DNA of 64,000 bases, from assembly GCA_900074885.1 (NCBI GenBank), contig FJUW01000006.1, positions 1 to 64,000 of the forward strand. The letters are read 5' to 3'. The notes under the pieces were generated by a model. The model was not told the origin of the DNA. It was given only the letters and a program-made list of their open reading frames with translations, and did not search any database. Below are positions 9,968-20,969 of the stretch, piece after piece. Source of the DNA: Rhynchosporium graminicola. Taxonomy: Eukaryota > Ascomycota > Leotiomycetes > Helotiales > Ploettnerulaceae. Position 1 is the first letter of the stretch; each line of letters opens with the position of its first letter. A program made the translations under genes and the position numbers.

Positions 9968-10922
9968 GAATGTAGAGTGGATTGAATGTTGCAACTTCAT
10001 GGTTGCTTGACTGGGCGTAAATATACTCGGGAGAATGGCATTGTTTCGCAAAATCTGGACATTGATTCACAGAGACACAAAGAGGCAAGGTTTATTTGGT
10101 AACAAAGGTGCTGTTCGTTTGAGGGATGACAAAGACTTTCTTCATCATAACGACGCACGTGCTAGCCTCACTGTGTAAAAAACCATTTAGCCAATTGTAA
10201 GATATTCCTTGCAAATCAAAATTCCAGTTTTGGTTGAGGTTTATCCTTTCTAACATCTTTGTCGAGGTTCTAATCAATTTCTCATCCTCAGATTGAGGCT
10301 CCAAGAGCTCTGCACTCACAGGAGTCTATTCTAGGGACTGTATCCAACTTTGAGTGATATTGTAGCAGGTTCATGGCCCGAGTGTCGCTCTCTGGGTTAC
10401 TTCTACTACTGCAGATTGACAGACTCATGGCTTTGACTAATTCGCGGACGAAACCCTTTTGTAGGTCATGATACCGGCTTTGGGAATCAGGTACAGCTTA
10501 TTTCCTGCTGTCTTCTCAACGATGATCTGAGCTTCAGATACTTCGGATCCGCAAGTCTGTGATAGCGTTTACTGAAAGTAGAGCCAAATCTCTCTAGCGT
10601 AGTGCATTCCTCAGTTTTGGAGGGGAAAAGGTTTACTACCAAGCTTAATCTACGTATGGCATCCCTAAAGAAAGCCAAATATTCTACTCAAAGACAGACT
10701 TGGCATGGTCAAGGGGAGTGTGTGTTTTCGTATGGTCAGAGATTCTTGTATTAATTGCATATTAATTATACAGCAGCATTTGCAAGTTACGTCGTCCATT
10801 CACTCATTATCTGCGTCCTGTCGAAGGTACCCTTCTTCGCAACTGCCAACCGTTATACGCCTTCAGACGTCATTTCCGTCAACTCCATGTCGCGATCAAG
10901 ACCTGCCCGTCATTTTCTCACC
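9968..10922. other. Intergenic, nothing recognised
   Basis: About 950 bp with short featureless frames on both strands. Confidence 0.4.
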
Positions 10923-12430
10923 TCAGACTCTACCATAAGAAGCATACATGATAGGTTGCTGAGCTTCCGAGTTGTCCAGCTCGGTTAGCCTGGTAGTCCT
11001 GTCCGTTGGTAGTTCGTACATGTGAGAATACTGAGGAAATATTGGGCCTGGCGTCAGGCTTCGTGGATGTGGAGAATCTGAAGGAAAAGTGGAAATACTG
11101 ATAGCACTCTGCGGCGACACTTGCTGAACAGCCACATTTGTCGGGTCAAGTTCGTACGTGGGTGTGAGCGAGTTGGTATGGCCGTCATCTCGCCTGGACG
11201 AAGGGCTAGTGCTGGCACCCGAATGGAAGAAATGTACCTCTTTCGATGGCATAGGATGATCTTGATATAGTTCCGTGGGATTATCGCTGGTTCCTCTGGT
11301 CGGATCCTCTTGTTGAACCGGAAGATCACTCCCGTCGGTCGAGGTACTGAGAAAGCGCTGCGCCTTCTTACGCTGCTTCTGACGTCGGAATAAACAGATT
11401 GCAAGTAGAACAATGCCTACAATACCAACTACAGCTGCCGCAACACTGATGCCAATCATAACGCCCATGGATAGTCCTTTCTTGTCACCGTCCAGCATTC
11501 TGCCATCGGTATTTTCACCGGCAGAGCCCGAAGATTTCGCTGACGAACTTTCTGACGCGCTGGAGTTGATGACTAGTGTGGTAATTGTAGTACCCGCAGG
11601 AGGCCTCACGCCGATCAGAGATGAAGAAGTCTTAGACGGTTCTAAAACCGCAATCATCATCGTTGACGTCGAAGTCGAAACAAGCCTTGCTGTTGAAGTT
11701 GGGATATCGTCCGAAGTGTTGACTAAGACGGTCACAACGCTACCCAATGGTGGAGCGGGTGCTGTGCTTGTAGTTGAAACTGTCCTGTCTTGTAATATGC
11801 CTCCGGTTATAACGATGGCGAGCGATAAATCTGGATTTGAACTTTTGTGCGATGTTACCACATCCTGACCTTTTGAATAGCTTCCGCACCCGAATTGGTA
11901 ATATCCAAGAGGATAAGTGTTTCGGTAACATAGCTCGGTACTGTTACAAGGTCGGATGTTAGATGACAATAATACTGCAGCTCCAAGCTTGTTTATGGAC
12001 TTGCTTACCATGTCATCACCCCCAGCACAGATGGACCCTCTGGGGAAGATCCTCTTTTATCCGTACACGATGTAAACACACGATCGCAAGATCCTCCTTC
12101 AGAGCAGCATCCTACTACTCTGATATCTGTAACCCAAGCACAGTAATGATCGGACTTGCAATACACTTCTTGATGATTTGGACCTTGCCTAAAAGATAAT
12201 TTAATTATATCAAAGAATCAGATATTTGAATCAACTTACCACCCACAAAGATTTGAGGGGTATGTACCCTCCTTCTTGAAAAGTCTATGAGGACTGTCTC
12301 CCGCGCTCTTCGTTGGGGCTGGTGTCCAGTTTGCAGTTGCGTTTGCAGAGATGGTCTCCTGAGGTCCGAACCAGTGCAGTCCCGAAACTGCAGTTACCAA
12401 TATCCACGATAGTCCAATCCTGCATGACAT
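10923..12430 (-). CDS. Single-pass membrane protein with Cys-rich ectodomain and Ser/Thr stalk
   Basis: Exons on the minus strand are 12430-12240, 12188-12009 and 11940-10923, giving 462 aa. Both introns have GTAAG donors. Residues 1-20 form a signal peptide (MSCRIGLSWILVTAVSG). The ectodomain carries a fungal Cys pattern (NLCGWQG, EVYCKSDHYC, VGCCSEGGSC, VFTSCTD, MTCTELCY). A Ser/Thr-rich stalk follows to about residue 270, then a transmembrane helix at about 283-308 (VMIGISVAAAVVGIVGIVLL), a basic stop-transfer segment (RRQKQRKK), and a 150-residue polar cytosolic tail with several PS/SP motifs. The architecture is like cell-wall stress sensors (Wsc/Mid type), but the Cys-rich part is not a classic WSC domain. 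A surface sensor or wall-associated role is inference. Confidence 0.8.
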
Positions 12431-15062
12431 GATAGTAATCTGAGATTCGGTCGACTACTGTGGAGAAAAGAAATCACTTTTATGAAGGAGAAGAAAACTC
12501 TTTTAGATAAATTCGACAAGGCCCACGTATTGGTCGTTCTGTTGGGAAGGCCGCCGAAGTCCTAGCTTGAGCGCCTTGAGATGTATGTCATCCTGGATGT
12601 CAGGGCAATGAGGCAAAAAAACGGCATGTATCTGATCAGTCGTTTCGCTGTAGGTCTAGAAGGTTACACCAAGTGGTGGGTATTGGTAGTTTTCGGACGG
12701 TTAGCCACACAGCCCCTAAGCAGAGAGCCGTCCTCTTAACGATCCGAAGGGTATTACCTTTCATCGCCAAAACTACATACCTCGTAACTTCAAGCTTTGC
12801 AGAGTCAAGAGATCTGTATAAGCTTCACTGGTTACAGTTTTCCTTCGTTCAATCTTTCTGGTATGGATCAGAGGAGGTTGAGCCCAAACATAACCAGTTG
12901 AGGCTATGTGTATACGGTATCGGGAGGTGTAATGAGGCTTTATCTGGGAAACTGCATTGTTTGCGGGATGCTGTCTCACAAGAACGCAAAATGCGAAACT
13001 CGATGTGGCCTAACACATATGTCTCCATCGAAATGATCATTGGTGGTTATACAACATGACCACGTGGGTGTGCCCGATTTCCAGGCTGCAAACACCTATT
13101 TATAATGACAGAAGCGGCTCTAACTCCTCAGGGGTGGGTAGATGCAAGATTGTCAATGTCTTCTAAGGCTTCGGAACGGAGCCGTATTTCATTTTCGCAG
13201 TAAAATGTTGTATTGTCAGGTATACGGTCGGGGCAATTTCATGGGAGTATAGTCCGCTAATTCTAGTGCAGTGTGTACCTTGTTGATGTACGCGGCTGGT
13301 GAAACCTACAACATCTTTAAGTTACTCAAACATGAGGCCCTGAACTTCGGTGTGTGATGCGTCCTCCATGCTTTCTAGATCGTCCTAGGGGATATTGTTA
13401 GAAGGCTTCGATATGTGTATCTCAAATGCTTTGGAATGAGCCTTTATTTTATTCAGTGAGCAATCCGGAACCGCAAAACTGATTCCCTCGATGGGTGCTT
13501 GTCACTGGCCTGTGAAGAGTGCCTAGTCGATCTGCCGATGAGTTGGGACAACGATACGGCAATTTCCTTTCTTCTGAAGAAATGAGCTATCTAAATGATG
13601 ACAAGTCAATACTCAATCACTCAGTGACTGTCGAATTCCAAGTCGAAATTGGGTCTCTCCATCCAAGGCATGGCTTGTGTTTGTATGCGAAGAAGAAGAT
13701 CGCTTATATTCGCCAAACTGATGCAGGATCTGCCTAAGGAATTTTCTGCTAAAGCATGCCGTCTCTTAAGAAAGAGAAACATTTTTACTCAGCAACCTCG
13801 AATACGAGTTGTACTCCATTGATACTTGAGTGCCATTCTCTTCGAATTAAATGCTGCGATTTTCACGTGGGGATTCCTGTAAAAGTGGTGCATTTTGGCG
13901 CTTTCGCGGCCAATCGGACAGCTGGTTTTGAATAGTACAGATGGAATTGATGCCTAGCAATCTTGTTACATAAGCAGCATCTCCAATTCAGATAGTAAGT
14001 CAGCATAGGAAATCATGTCCCGGTGCTGTGAATTGATGGTCAAGGTTGAGGTCAGAGTTCGCTCTTTGCCGCATTCATTAGTGGCCGAGAATCGTATAAA
14101 TCCCAGAAAGATGGTTGGAATCCCATAAAACAGAATTGGTGCTATCAGCACCAATTTCCAGCACACGGGCTGGCAGATTTCCTCTCTCGACGTGATAACA
14201 TCTGAGGGAGTTGTTTTGATAATCAGAGAATCCAGGGTGAAGCAATGCTGACTAGTGCTTCGGCAGGTCTTCCAAGATGCTCCTTCTATAAACTTCATGT
14301 TCAGCATAAATTAGTTTGTCTATGAATATAAGCGTTGCCGCTTGTGATCTATGAGAGGACGCATACCTACGTCTCGGAAAAGCGCAAAGTAGGAAATCAT
14401 CTTCCAAAGCAATAGCGAAAAGATCGCTCTACCACCCTTGAAAATACTTGACATAGACTATGAATTTCGAAGAGCATCTACACTGATATCTAACTATGTT
14501 GTCTCGTATATTTGATATACAGCTTCTAGACGAGGAGGATGCATTATACATTGCCCTCTGCTGGCTTTCAGAAAGCTAGATACGTTTTATGAAGCGGTAC
14601 ATCGACGGGATCCGATATACATGACCCAAGAATATGAGGAACGTCTTTGCAGAATATAGCAAGGTCAGGATCGTCTCTAGGCATCTTGGTAGGGTTAATG
14701 ATCTCGCAGACGTGAGCATTGGGAGCTCAGCACGCATGTAGGCCGCCTTCAATGGCAGCAAGATATCAGCACATAGGCACGCGCAGATACAGCCAAGGAG
14801 CCTGGCTAGCTTTGCATGTACTGTATTAGCTGTGCTCCTGCTGGTAGCGTCAATCCAATTGTACATTTGTATCAATTCGGTGACAGATGGTCGCTTCGAG
14901 AAGATGATGCAGCTAAATATTACAGCGACTGAGATGCGACTTTGAATTGTTTTTGTGATCTTGTTTTACATTTACAGCATCCTTCATAGTACATGTCCTT
15001 CCCGAAACTTCACGAAGTTGTTCAACACATGTTGAGTATCGGGAGATTCTTACAAACGACCT
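12431..15062. other. Gene-poor stretch, 2.6 kb
   Basis: No gene could be supported. Longer frames (12673-13059 plus, 13966-14307 minus, 14576-14875 minus) show no domain or convincing splice partners. The two minus-strand frames have hydrophobic stretches and might be remnants of a decayed membrane-protein gene. No RIP signature is evident. Confidence 0.4.
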
Positions 15063-16574
15063 TCAAAACCATTTCCCACCTTGCCGATGCCCTTTCTGGA
15101 ATAAGCTGTCGGTGTTGACAGTAATTTGCGAACGCTTACGCCCACGATGAGTCATCTTGACAGTCTTCGAGCCTCTACTGATATTAAACCTGCTGCCTTG
15201 TTCTGACACATCTACGCTCTTGGACGGGCTCCAGATAATATTAGGATACGCCCCTGGCCTTGTCGTCTGTTGGCGATTCGTGATGTTCCTGAAACTGCTA
15301 GCTTGTTCTACTGCCGCTGTTCTTCTTGGGCTTGTTGAAATGTTCTTCTCCATGGCCCGAGGCTCTAGAGTTTTTCGCGTTGCCGTCGTACTAGCACTTG
15401 CGTTTCGGGCTGGTCCTGACTCATTCACCCTCGTCGACGAGTTTGAGTTGTTCACGGCACTTTGCTCTGTACTCGTCTCAATATTTTCCTGCTGATCAAT
15501 GGCTAACATTTGAAGTCTCAGCATTTCAGCATGCTCTGTGGAACCGAGTGTGGAGGGGTGTCTCAAATCCCGAGGCCAATTTTTGATTCGGTTTTTCAGC
15601 CGGCGCAGAGCTATTTGTTCAACTTCCGGTGTATTTCGTCCGGTTTGTGTTTCCTCCTCTTCGCGCCTCATGACCTCTAATATTTGACGTCTGCTCTTTG
15701 GGGACTTCCTTTGGGTTCGCGGAACATTGGGGAGATATAGCTTTTCGGTTCGAATAATCTTTTGCACCTGCTTTTCATTGTTCACAACCTGCCCTGAACT
15801 CCAATCTCTGTATCTTCCCTCGCGCTTCTCGGCATCATGCCATTCCTTAAACGCAAATGCATTTTTCCGGACTTTAGCGAATTTATGGGTAATGTTCTCC
15901 GAATTTCCAAGCACCCAGCATGATTTCGTGAGCATGTCCGCATGCGGGTCGATAATCATCCGCGTCCCCTCCGGCATAGATGAAAGCAGAACATCCGGCC
16001 GGACATGTATGTTCTCTGCCATGGTTGTGGCAAAAGTTCCTGTGACAGGGTCTCGGTGTATCCTCGCATTCTTGAATTTGCAATGAACCGATACTTCAAC
16101 ATTCCTGCCCGAAAGTAATGCTGCATATAGTCTCTGTGTCCACAACGCGGCGTATTCTGTAGTGGCTGGCAAGGAAATGTGTTGTTGATATATATGTATG
16201 GAATGCTGCTTCTTCACTGGACCGAGTTTCCCGAAACTGTTCTTGGCCATTGATTTGTAAAGGAAGCATGGTGTTTCGTCGTGTATATTTTCGGGTACTA
16301 AGATCTTCCCCGGTTTCGCATGATCCTTGAGAAATTCGCTGAGGGTCATGTAATTGTACTTCGAACGTGTATTTCGGTGCTGAGTGGACAGTCCTATCTT
16401 GATATTGTCCGGATCGGGGTAGACATTCCTGGTAGGACTACTGACAGGGTGATAACTCAATATGTCTTTACCGATTTTGACATTGGGGATGGTTGCCTTC
16501 CATAGACTGAGCTTCCTACAAAGGGTGAGTGGACGTAAGGCGTATGGGAGACGCCGAAGCAGTGGCCGGTTCAT
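15063..16574 (-). CDS. Fungal hypothetical protein with mitochondrial-type presequence
   Basis: Single-exon gene of 503 aa from the ATG at 16574. The frame is open to 16811, but that extension passes through a GAGAGAGASA low-complexity run. From 16574 the protein begins MNRPLLRRLPYALRPLTLCR, an Arg-rich amphipathic leader without acidic residues, as in mitochondrial targeting signals. The middle (about residues 70-240) appears folded, with GKLGPVKKQHSIHIYQQH and WTQRLYAALLSGRNVEV; the C-terminal half is basic and low in complexity (Ser, Thr, Arg, Asn). The combination recalls divergent fungal mitochondrial translation factors such as the Aim23/IF3 group, but I see no diagnostic motif. Function should be regarded as unknown. 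Confidence 0.65.
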   Translation of the reverse strand: MNRPLLRRLPYALRPLTLCRKLSLWKATIPNVKIGKDILSYHPVSSPTRNVYPDPDNIKIGLSTQHRNTRSKYNYMTLSEFLKDHAKPGKILVPENIHDETPCFLYKSMAKNSFGKLGPVKKQHSIHIYQQHISLPATTEYAALWTQRLYAALLSGRNVEVSVHCKFKNARIHRDPVTGTFATTMAENIHVRPDVLLSSMPEGTRMIIDPHADMLTKSCWVLGNSENITHKFAKVRKNAFAFKEWHDAEKREGRYRDWSSGQVVNNEKQVQKIIRTEKLYLPNVPRTQRKSPKSRRQILEVMRREEEETQTGRNTPEVEQIALRRLKNRIKNWPRDLRHPSTLGSTEHAEMLRLQMLAIDQQENIETSTEQSAVNNSNSSTRVNESGPARNASASTTATRKTLEPRAMEKNISTSPRRTAAVEQASSFRNITNRQQTTRPGAYPNIIWSPSKSVDVSEQGSRFNISRGSKTVKMTHRGRKRSQITVNTDSLFQKGHRQGGKWF

Positions 16575-17352
16575 GGCATTGTTGTGAATGTGGAAAATTG
16601 GGCGATCGGGGGCGAACTGAGATGTCACAAATATTGAATGCTGAGTCATCAAATGGGTACTCGCACTCGCACCCGCACCCGCACCAGCTCGCTGTGATTG
16701 ATTATGTATCCAGGTACATTCGACAAATGAACAACCCATCGGATCAATATGCGGATAATATCTTGAGTCGTGAAAGAGAAACATTTTTAGAGCAAATCTG
16801 ACTATCAACAAGCCACATCACTCTCTTAGATGTCCTCCAAGCTATACTCGCAAGGCTGCACACTCCTATCTTTCAGGTGAGTCAGATTGCGCAGCGCGGC
16901 AACTCGCCAAAAAGTAGTAGCAGCACCAGGCAGGTTGGGATCGTGTACACGTCGAGTTTGGATGCTGGGACTTTGTAGAACAATTCACTCGTGATTCACG
17001 GTAAAACTCAAGGTGCGTATTGATAAAAGTACCTGGACCACGGAAATCTAGTGTTCGAAGTCAAAGCTGGATGTAGCTGACTCATTATTCAGTACATCCA
17101 GGGCTCGGTATCTCTTTGCACGAGCGAAGATGAGATGGATGTAATCATACGGTAACTCATCATAGAACAGGATATCGTCGAGGCATCAAACTTCAATGTA
17201 TTCTTCTAAATAATGCTCCGGGCATTACCAAGGCTGAAATGAAAGCAGCTTTGTTTACACCAAGCAAATTGGACGAGAAAGACTGGGTGGAGCAAATACT
17301 CTCACAATTCGGGTTGAAAGCGAAGAAACGTAAGTACACTCGAGGTACGGTA
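16575..17352. other. Intergenic, nothing recognised
   Basis: About 780 bp containing the upstream region of the mitochondrial-like gene and short frames only. A run of (CGCACC)-like units near 16660-16684 is a small microsatellite. Confidence 0.4.
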
Positions 17353-18397
17353 TTAGGTGTAGAAAGCATTAACATCATCGCGAACTCCTGGCGGGGGATG
17401 CCACACAAGTCCGTGTTCAATATGACGCCAGACGACCGTTATCTGTGAGGGGTGATAATCTCGCACAGAATCGACCAAGCCATTCGTTAAAGCACGAAAG
17501 TGTGCCACTGCCCCTGGCTTGCTATTGTCCGCAGTCCAAGCAGCCTGGGCAACCGCACTTCCAGCGGGCGGGTTTCTCTGCATGATCGGACGTCTCAGTC
17601 CTGTCAAGATGGTGTCGCCAGCGAAAAACCCATTTCCAATCTGGAGACCGGCCCAATTAACGCGGTCCAGCCCGCTTTCGAGATTCAGTATGCCTCCGAA
17701 TCCCTGAAGATTAGCCTCAATATTCGGAACAGGCAAGAGATGGTCTTGCATCCACGTATACATATGTAACGTGTAAAGTGAGATACAATCCATGTAAATC
17801 GTATCGCGAACCGTTTTGAACCATATACGACGACCATTCTCCAAGAACAGACACTGCGGATTGAGCAGTAGGTATTCGTTGCGAGCTTCTTGGTTGACAT
17901 GTGGCAACCAACTATTGTCTGCAAGTCCACTGATCATGTTAGAAAGGATAAGTCGACCTCACAGGTAGGTAACTCACAAACCACCGGGACCAGCAACACA
18001 CACACATGACCAGTCGTAGCGAACTAGCGGAGAGACTTGGAGTTAGTACTTCCTAGCCAGGAAATTATAACGAGTGACAAGTTGAGACAAGAGTAGAGAT
18101 CTTGACCCGGGGTGAGGGCACAGGCCTTATTCATCCTCGGGCGTGCTCAAAAGGGAGTAAAGAACTTGAAGAATACTCACCATGAGCACGAGAACCTCCC
18201 CGTTCACTGTCAGGCCCTGTTCTGGGTCGATTTTTGCCCGCTAGGGGTCCGACGTATCTAGGGTTCGTGCAACGAATCTCAACGTCGATAGTTCGGCGAA
18301 CATTTTTGCCCGCAGCCAATTGCCAAACCATGACCCTTAGTTCCGTTGGCAGCGACCCAAACTGGGGGAAACTCGTAGTCGCAGCAATGGCAGCCAT
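17353..18397 (-). CDS. 2EXR domain protein
   Basis: Exons on the minus strand are 18397-18181, 18023-17978 (46 nt) and 17929-17353, giving 279 aa. Donors are GTGAGT at both introns. The N-terminus FPQFGSLPTELRVMVWQLAA is the hallmark of the fungal 2EXR (F-box-like) family, in which an LPxELRxxIW box is followed by a conserved core. The second conserved block, LPHVNQEARNEYLLLNPQC, comes back in frame only after splicing through the 46-nt exon, which supports the model. The core continues with WFKTVRDTIYMDC, typical of the family. The family is greatly expanded in filamentous fungi, and its biochemical function is not established. Confidence 0.82.
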
Positions 18398-20969
18398 AGT
18401 TTGATGAGAAATATGATGTCGTGGATTTTTAGGCTGGCATAAGATAAGATGCAGTCGTTGTCAACTAATAGGTGTTGAAGGCACAAAGGATAATGCGAAG
18501 CCATTGTCACGACTCCGCTTGCGGTCGAGCTTATAACAGCATGATCTTTGTCCCTCGAGTCGTCAACTTGCTTGGGTCAAAGAAATGATTGAATTCCCTT
18601 CCATGGGGCGTCTTCCAGACAGGTAAGATATGCAGAGTGCTGGTACCATATTGCATATTACGTATTTTCCGAGAGCTCGGCTCAACAGGTTTGTTACGAG
18701 GCCACTATAATTGGTAGGATCGACGATGGCAAAGAGCTCAACTTTTCGGTCCTGTTATACTTCTAGACAAGGAAACGTCCCTGTAAATGCTCCAAGACCA
18801 AGTACCGATCTTGATATTATTCCAAAGACGTGTATGCGAACGAAATACTGCAAGCGTAGTCTCGAGCAGTGGACGAAACGACTTCGAAAACTTCAGCAAG
18901 CTGCATCGAAATGCCAGCCTTTGGAGTCTAAAATCAAGGTGGAGCTGTTTGAGTCTTTTCAAGTATGCCAGCCGTAGGTCACTGGAACGACTCTAGTTTA
19001 TGACGAATTCTTTGTGTAATTGACTTCATGTACGCTCCTACACATTGATCAACTTGATCATCTTACATAACACAAGTAATCAATTCTATCAACCAAAGGT
19101 CCGCCTCAAACTGGCGCGTTGATGATAGCCAAGGACTAGGCTCATTGATTTAAGGAGTCGACACGCGAAGCCAATGCGAAGCTTTGGAGACGTATGACCT
19201 GTAGAGAAAAGGTATCTTTATCTCATGGAGCTGGCTAGACACCTCGGTAAGAGCGTTTAGGCTACTGCGGCTTTCAATCTAATTTCGTCAGTTTTCAGAA
19301 CCATTGCATTGGAGTTGGATAGTTACAGCCTTGATAAGATATACCTGCTCACCCAGCGTAGCCCAAACCTCGATAGGGAGTCTGATTATCATGGTAATTT
19401 GAGAGGCTCGAGGCTTAGATGTGGGACACTTTTGGCTGAATTCAAAATCTGGCGTAAGAGTCCATTTTTTCGTAGCTAGTTGAGTTCCGATCCCAAAAGT
19501 TTAAAGCTGCTCGAATCTGAAATATAACACGAAATGATCTGCTCTCCTACGAGTGCAGCGTTAGGACGAGGGCCAAACTCTACCTAGTCAATCTGTTTGT
19601 TGTTTGCCTCGCTTAGCATCTCTAGCTTCTGAAAAGTTGTGTACCTTACGTATTGAATTGAGACACTGTCGACATCGATTGAATGAGTAGTAGGCAAGAG
19701 ATCAGAGTTCTACTTACTGAATCAGACGGAGTTGTTGGTGTAGTGGTATCACTCCGTAAGACCCTAATAATCTAGAATCGACCTCTTTCTGGACTTCAGC
19801 GCTGATATCATCCTAGTGATTCCAGTTGTTGGGTGAATCCAGGCGGTCGTCCGTTCAATCCGGGCACAGCTCAACCTCTTTTTTGAGCATATTTCTATCA
19901 TTTCCCAAGGTGGATTACATGTCCCTTTGCTCGATTATTTTGTCGCCAAGCAGTCCGTTTGGAGCTGACTGAAGTGGATGTAAGGTAGCCTCTCAGAGAA
20001 CATATATGACAAGCTAGTGCATAAACGGATTTTATTGGTTTAATGAAAGAGCATGATGCTCGGCATATCAAACTCGCAACCTCATCCGGCCGATAACATG
20101 AGCTTCATGCATATCTATCACTTTTGATTTCGAGACGATCACCTGGTATGCGAGGAATCGTGGATAGGCATCTTGACATTTGACTCTGATTCTTTGAATT
20201 AGTCACCGTTATATGTATTTAGACAGGCATAATATATACTCATTACTCTGACCTTTGATGTTGAGATCAGACAAATGCTGCCAGAGACCCACCACTGCAC
20301 AAATCACATGAGTGATATTGGAAGAACTGATATGCTAAGGGCCATCACCTTCTACCCAGCTATAGAGTATGACCTTTATATCAATAAGAGTCTGTCTAAA
20401 TTCTCATATCTTCATAAACCTTAAGGCCTTGTTTTGGATGATCCCAATTTGAAGGGAAAAGCAACGAGGCTGGGCAAAGTTGTCTTCGGTGAAACAAGAA
20501 TCTGCCTAACAAGTTGAAATCATCAAACACTTATTATATGACTTTGCACTATGCCCTGTATTGATAGCCGAAAGTCACGACATCATAGACCACTTGATGT
20601 TCAATGATTCAAGTGACATGGATATTTGATCACTTTGCTTGCGAGGAAATTTATGTTGAGAGGCTTGCTATGCTCGACATGATTTTGCCTCGCTTGGTAT
20701 GTTTACTGATGCTATTTAGAAGCGGATATTATTGACGTATTGTCTTCGCAGGACTTAGACTCGTGGATCATCTGAAAGCCTCTAGTATAAAAGTGAAATA
20801 TTTAGGTGAATCAAAAACATTGAAAAGGTAGACAATTAAGCAAAAATAGAAATCACATGATATGCTGGTCTGGAGGGATGACGAAGCCAGGGCGGGGGTC
20901 TGTTGGAATCAACAACACCAATACAAATTGCAATCCCATAAACCAGTACTTGCTGGCCGCGTCTTTAAG
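18398..20969. other. Intergenic, 2.6 kb, holding a tRNA-like unit
   Basis: Apart from the Pol III-type unit at 19729-19884 nothing was recognised. The frame at 18711-18977 has no features. The right end holds the promoter and 5' UTR of the SRO7 gene. Confidence 0.4.
19729..19884 (+). ncRNA. tRNA-like Pol III transcription unit without anticodon arm
   Basis: The ends fold like a tRNA. A 7-bp acceptor stem pairs GAGTTGT (19729-19735) with ACAGCTC (19866-19872), with one G-U pair. A D-arm GTG...CAC (19738-19752) contains a perfect A box, TGGTGTAGTGG. A 5-bp T stem GTCCG/CGGGC encloses TTCAATC, a good B box. Six T residues at 19879-19884 form a Pol III terminator. Between D-arm and T-arm lie about 95 nt, and I could not find a 5-bp anticodon stem with a normal loop. 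It may be a tRNA with a long intron, a tRNA pseudogene with an insertion, or a tRNA-derived SINE or other Pol III RNA. Confidence 0.5.

Noticed and set aside
12673..13059. 128-codon plus-strand frame
   Set aside because: No domain, no splice partners, average composition of non-coding DNA.
13966..14875. Two minus-strand frames with hydrophobic stretches
   Set aside because: They do not join by plausible introns and match no family pattern that I know.
19760..19772. CTAATAA as an Ile anticodon loop inside the tRNA-like unit
   Set aside because: The flanking bases do not pair into an anticodon stem and the distance from the D-arm is wrong.
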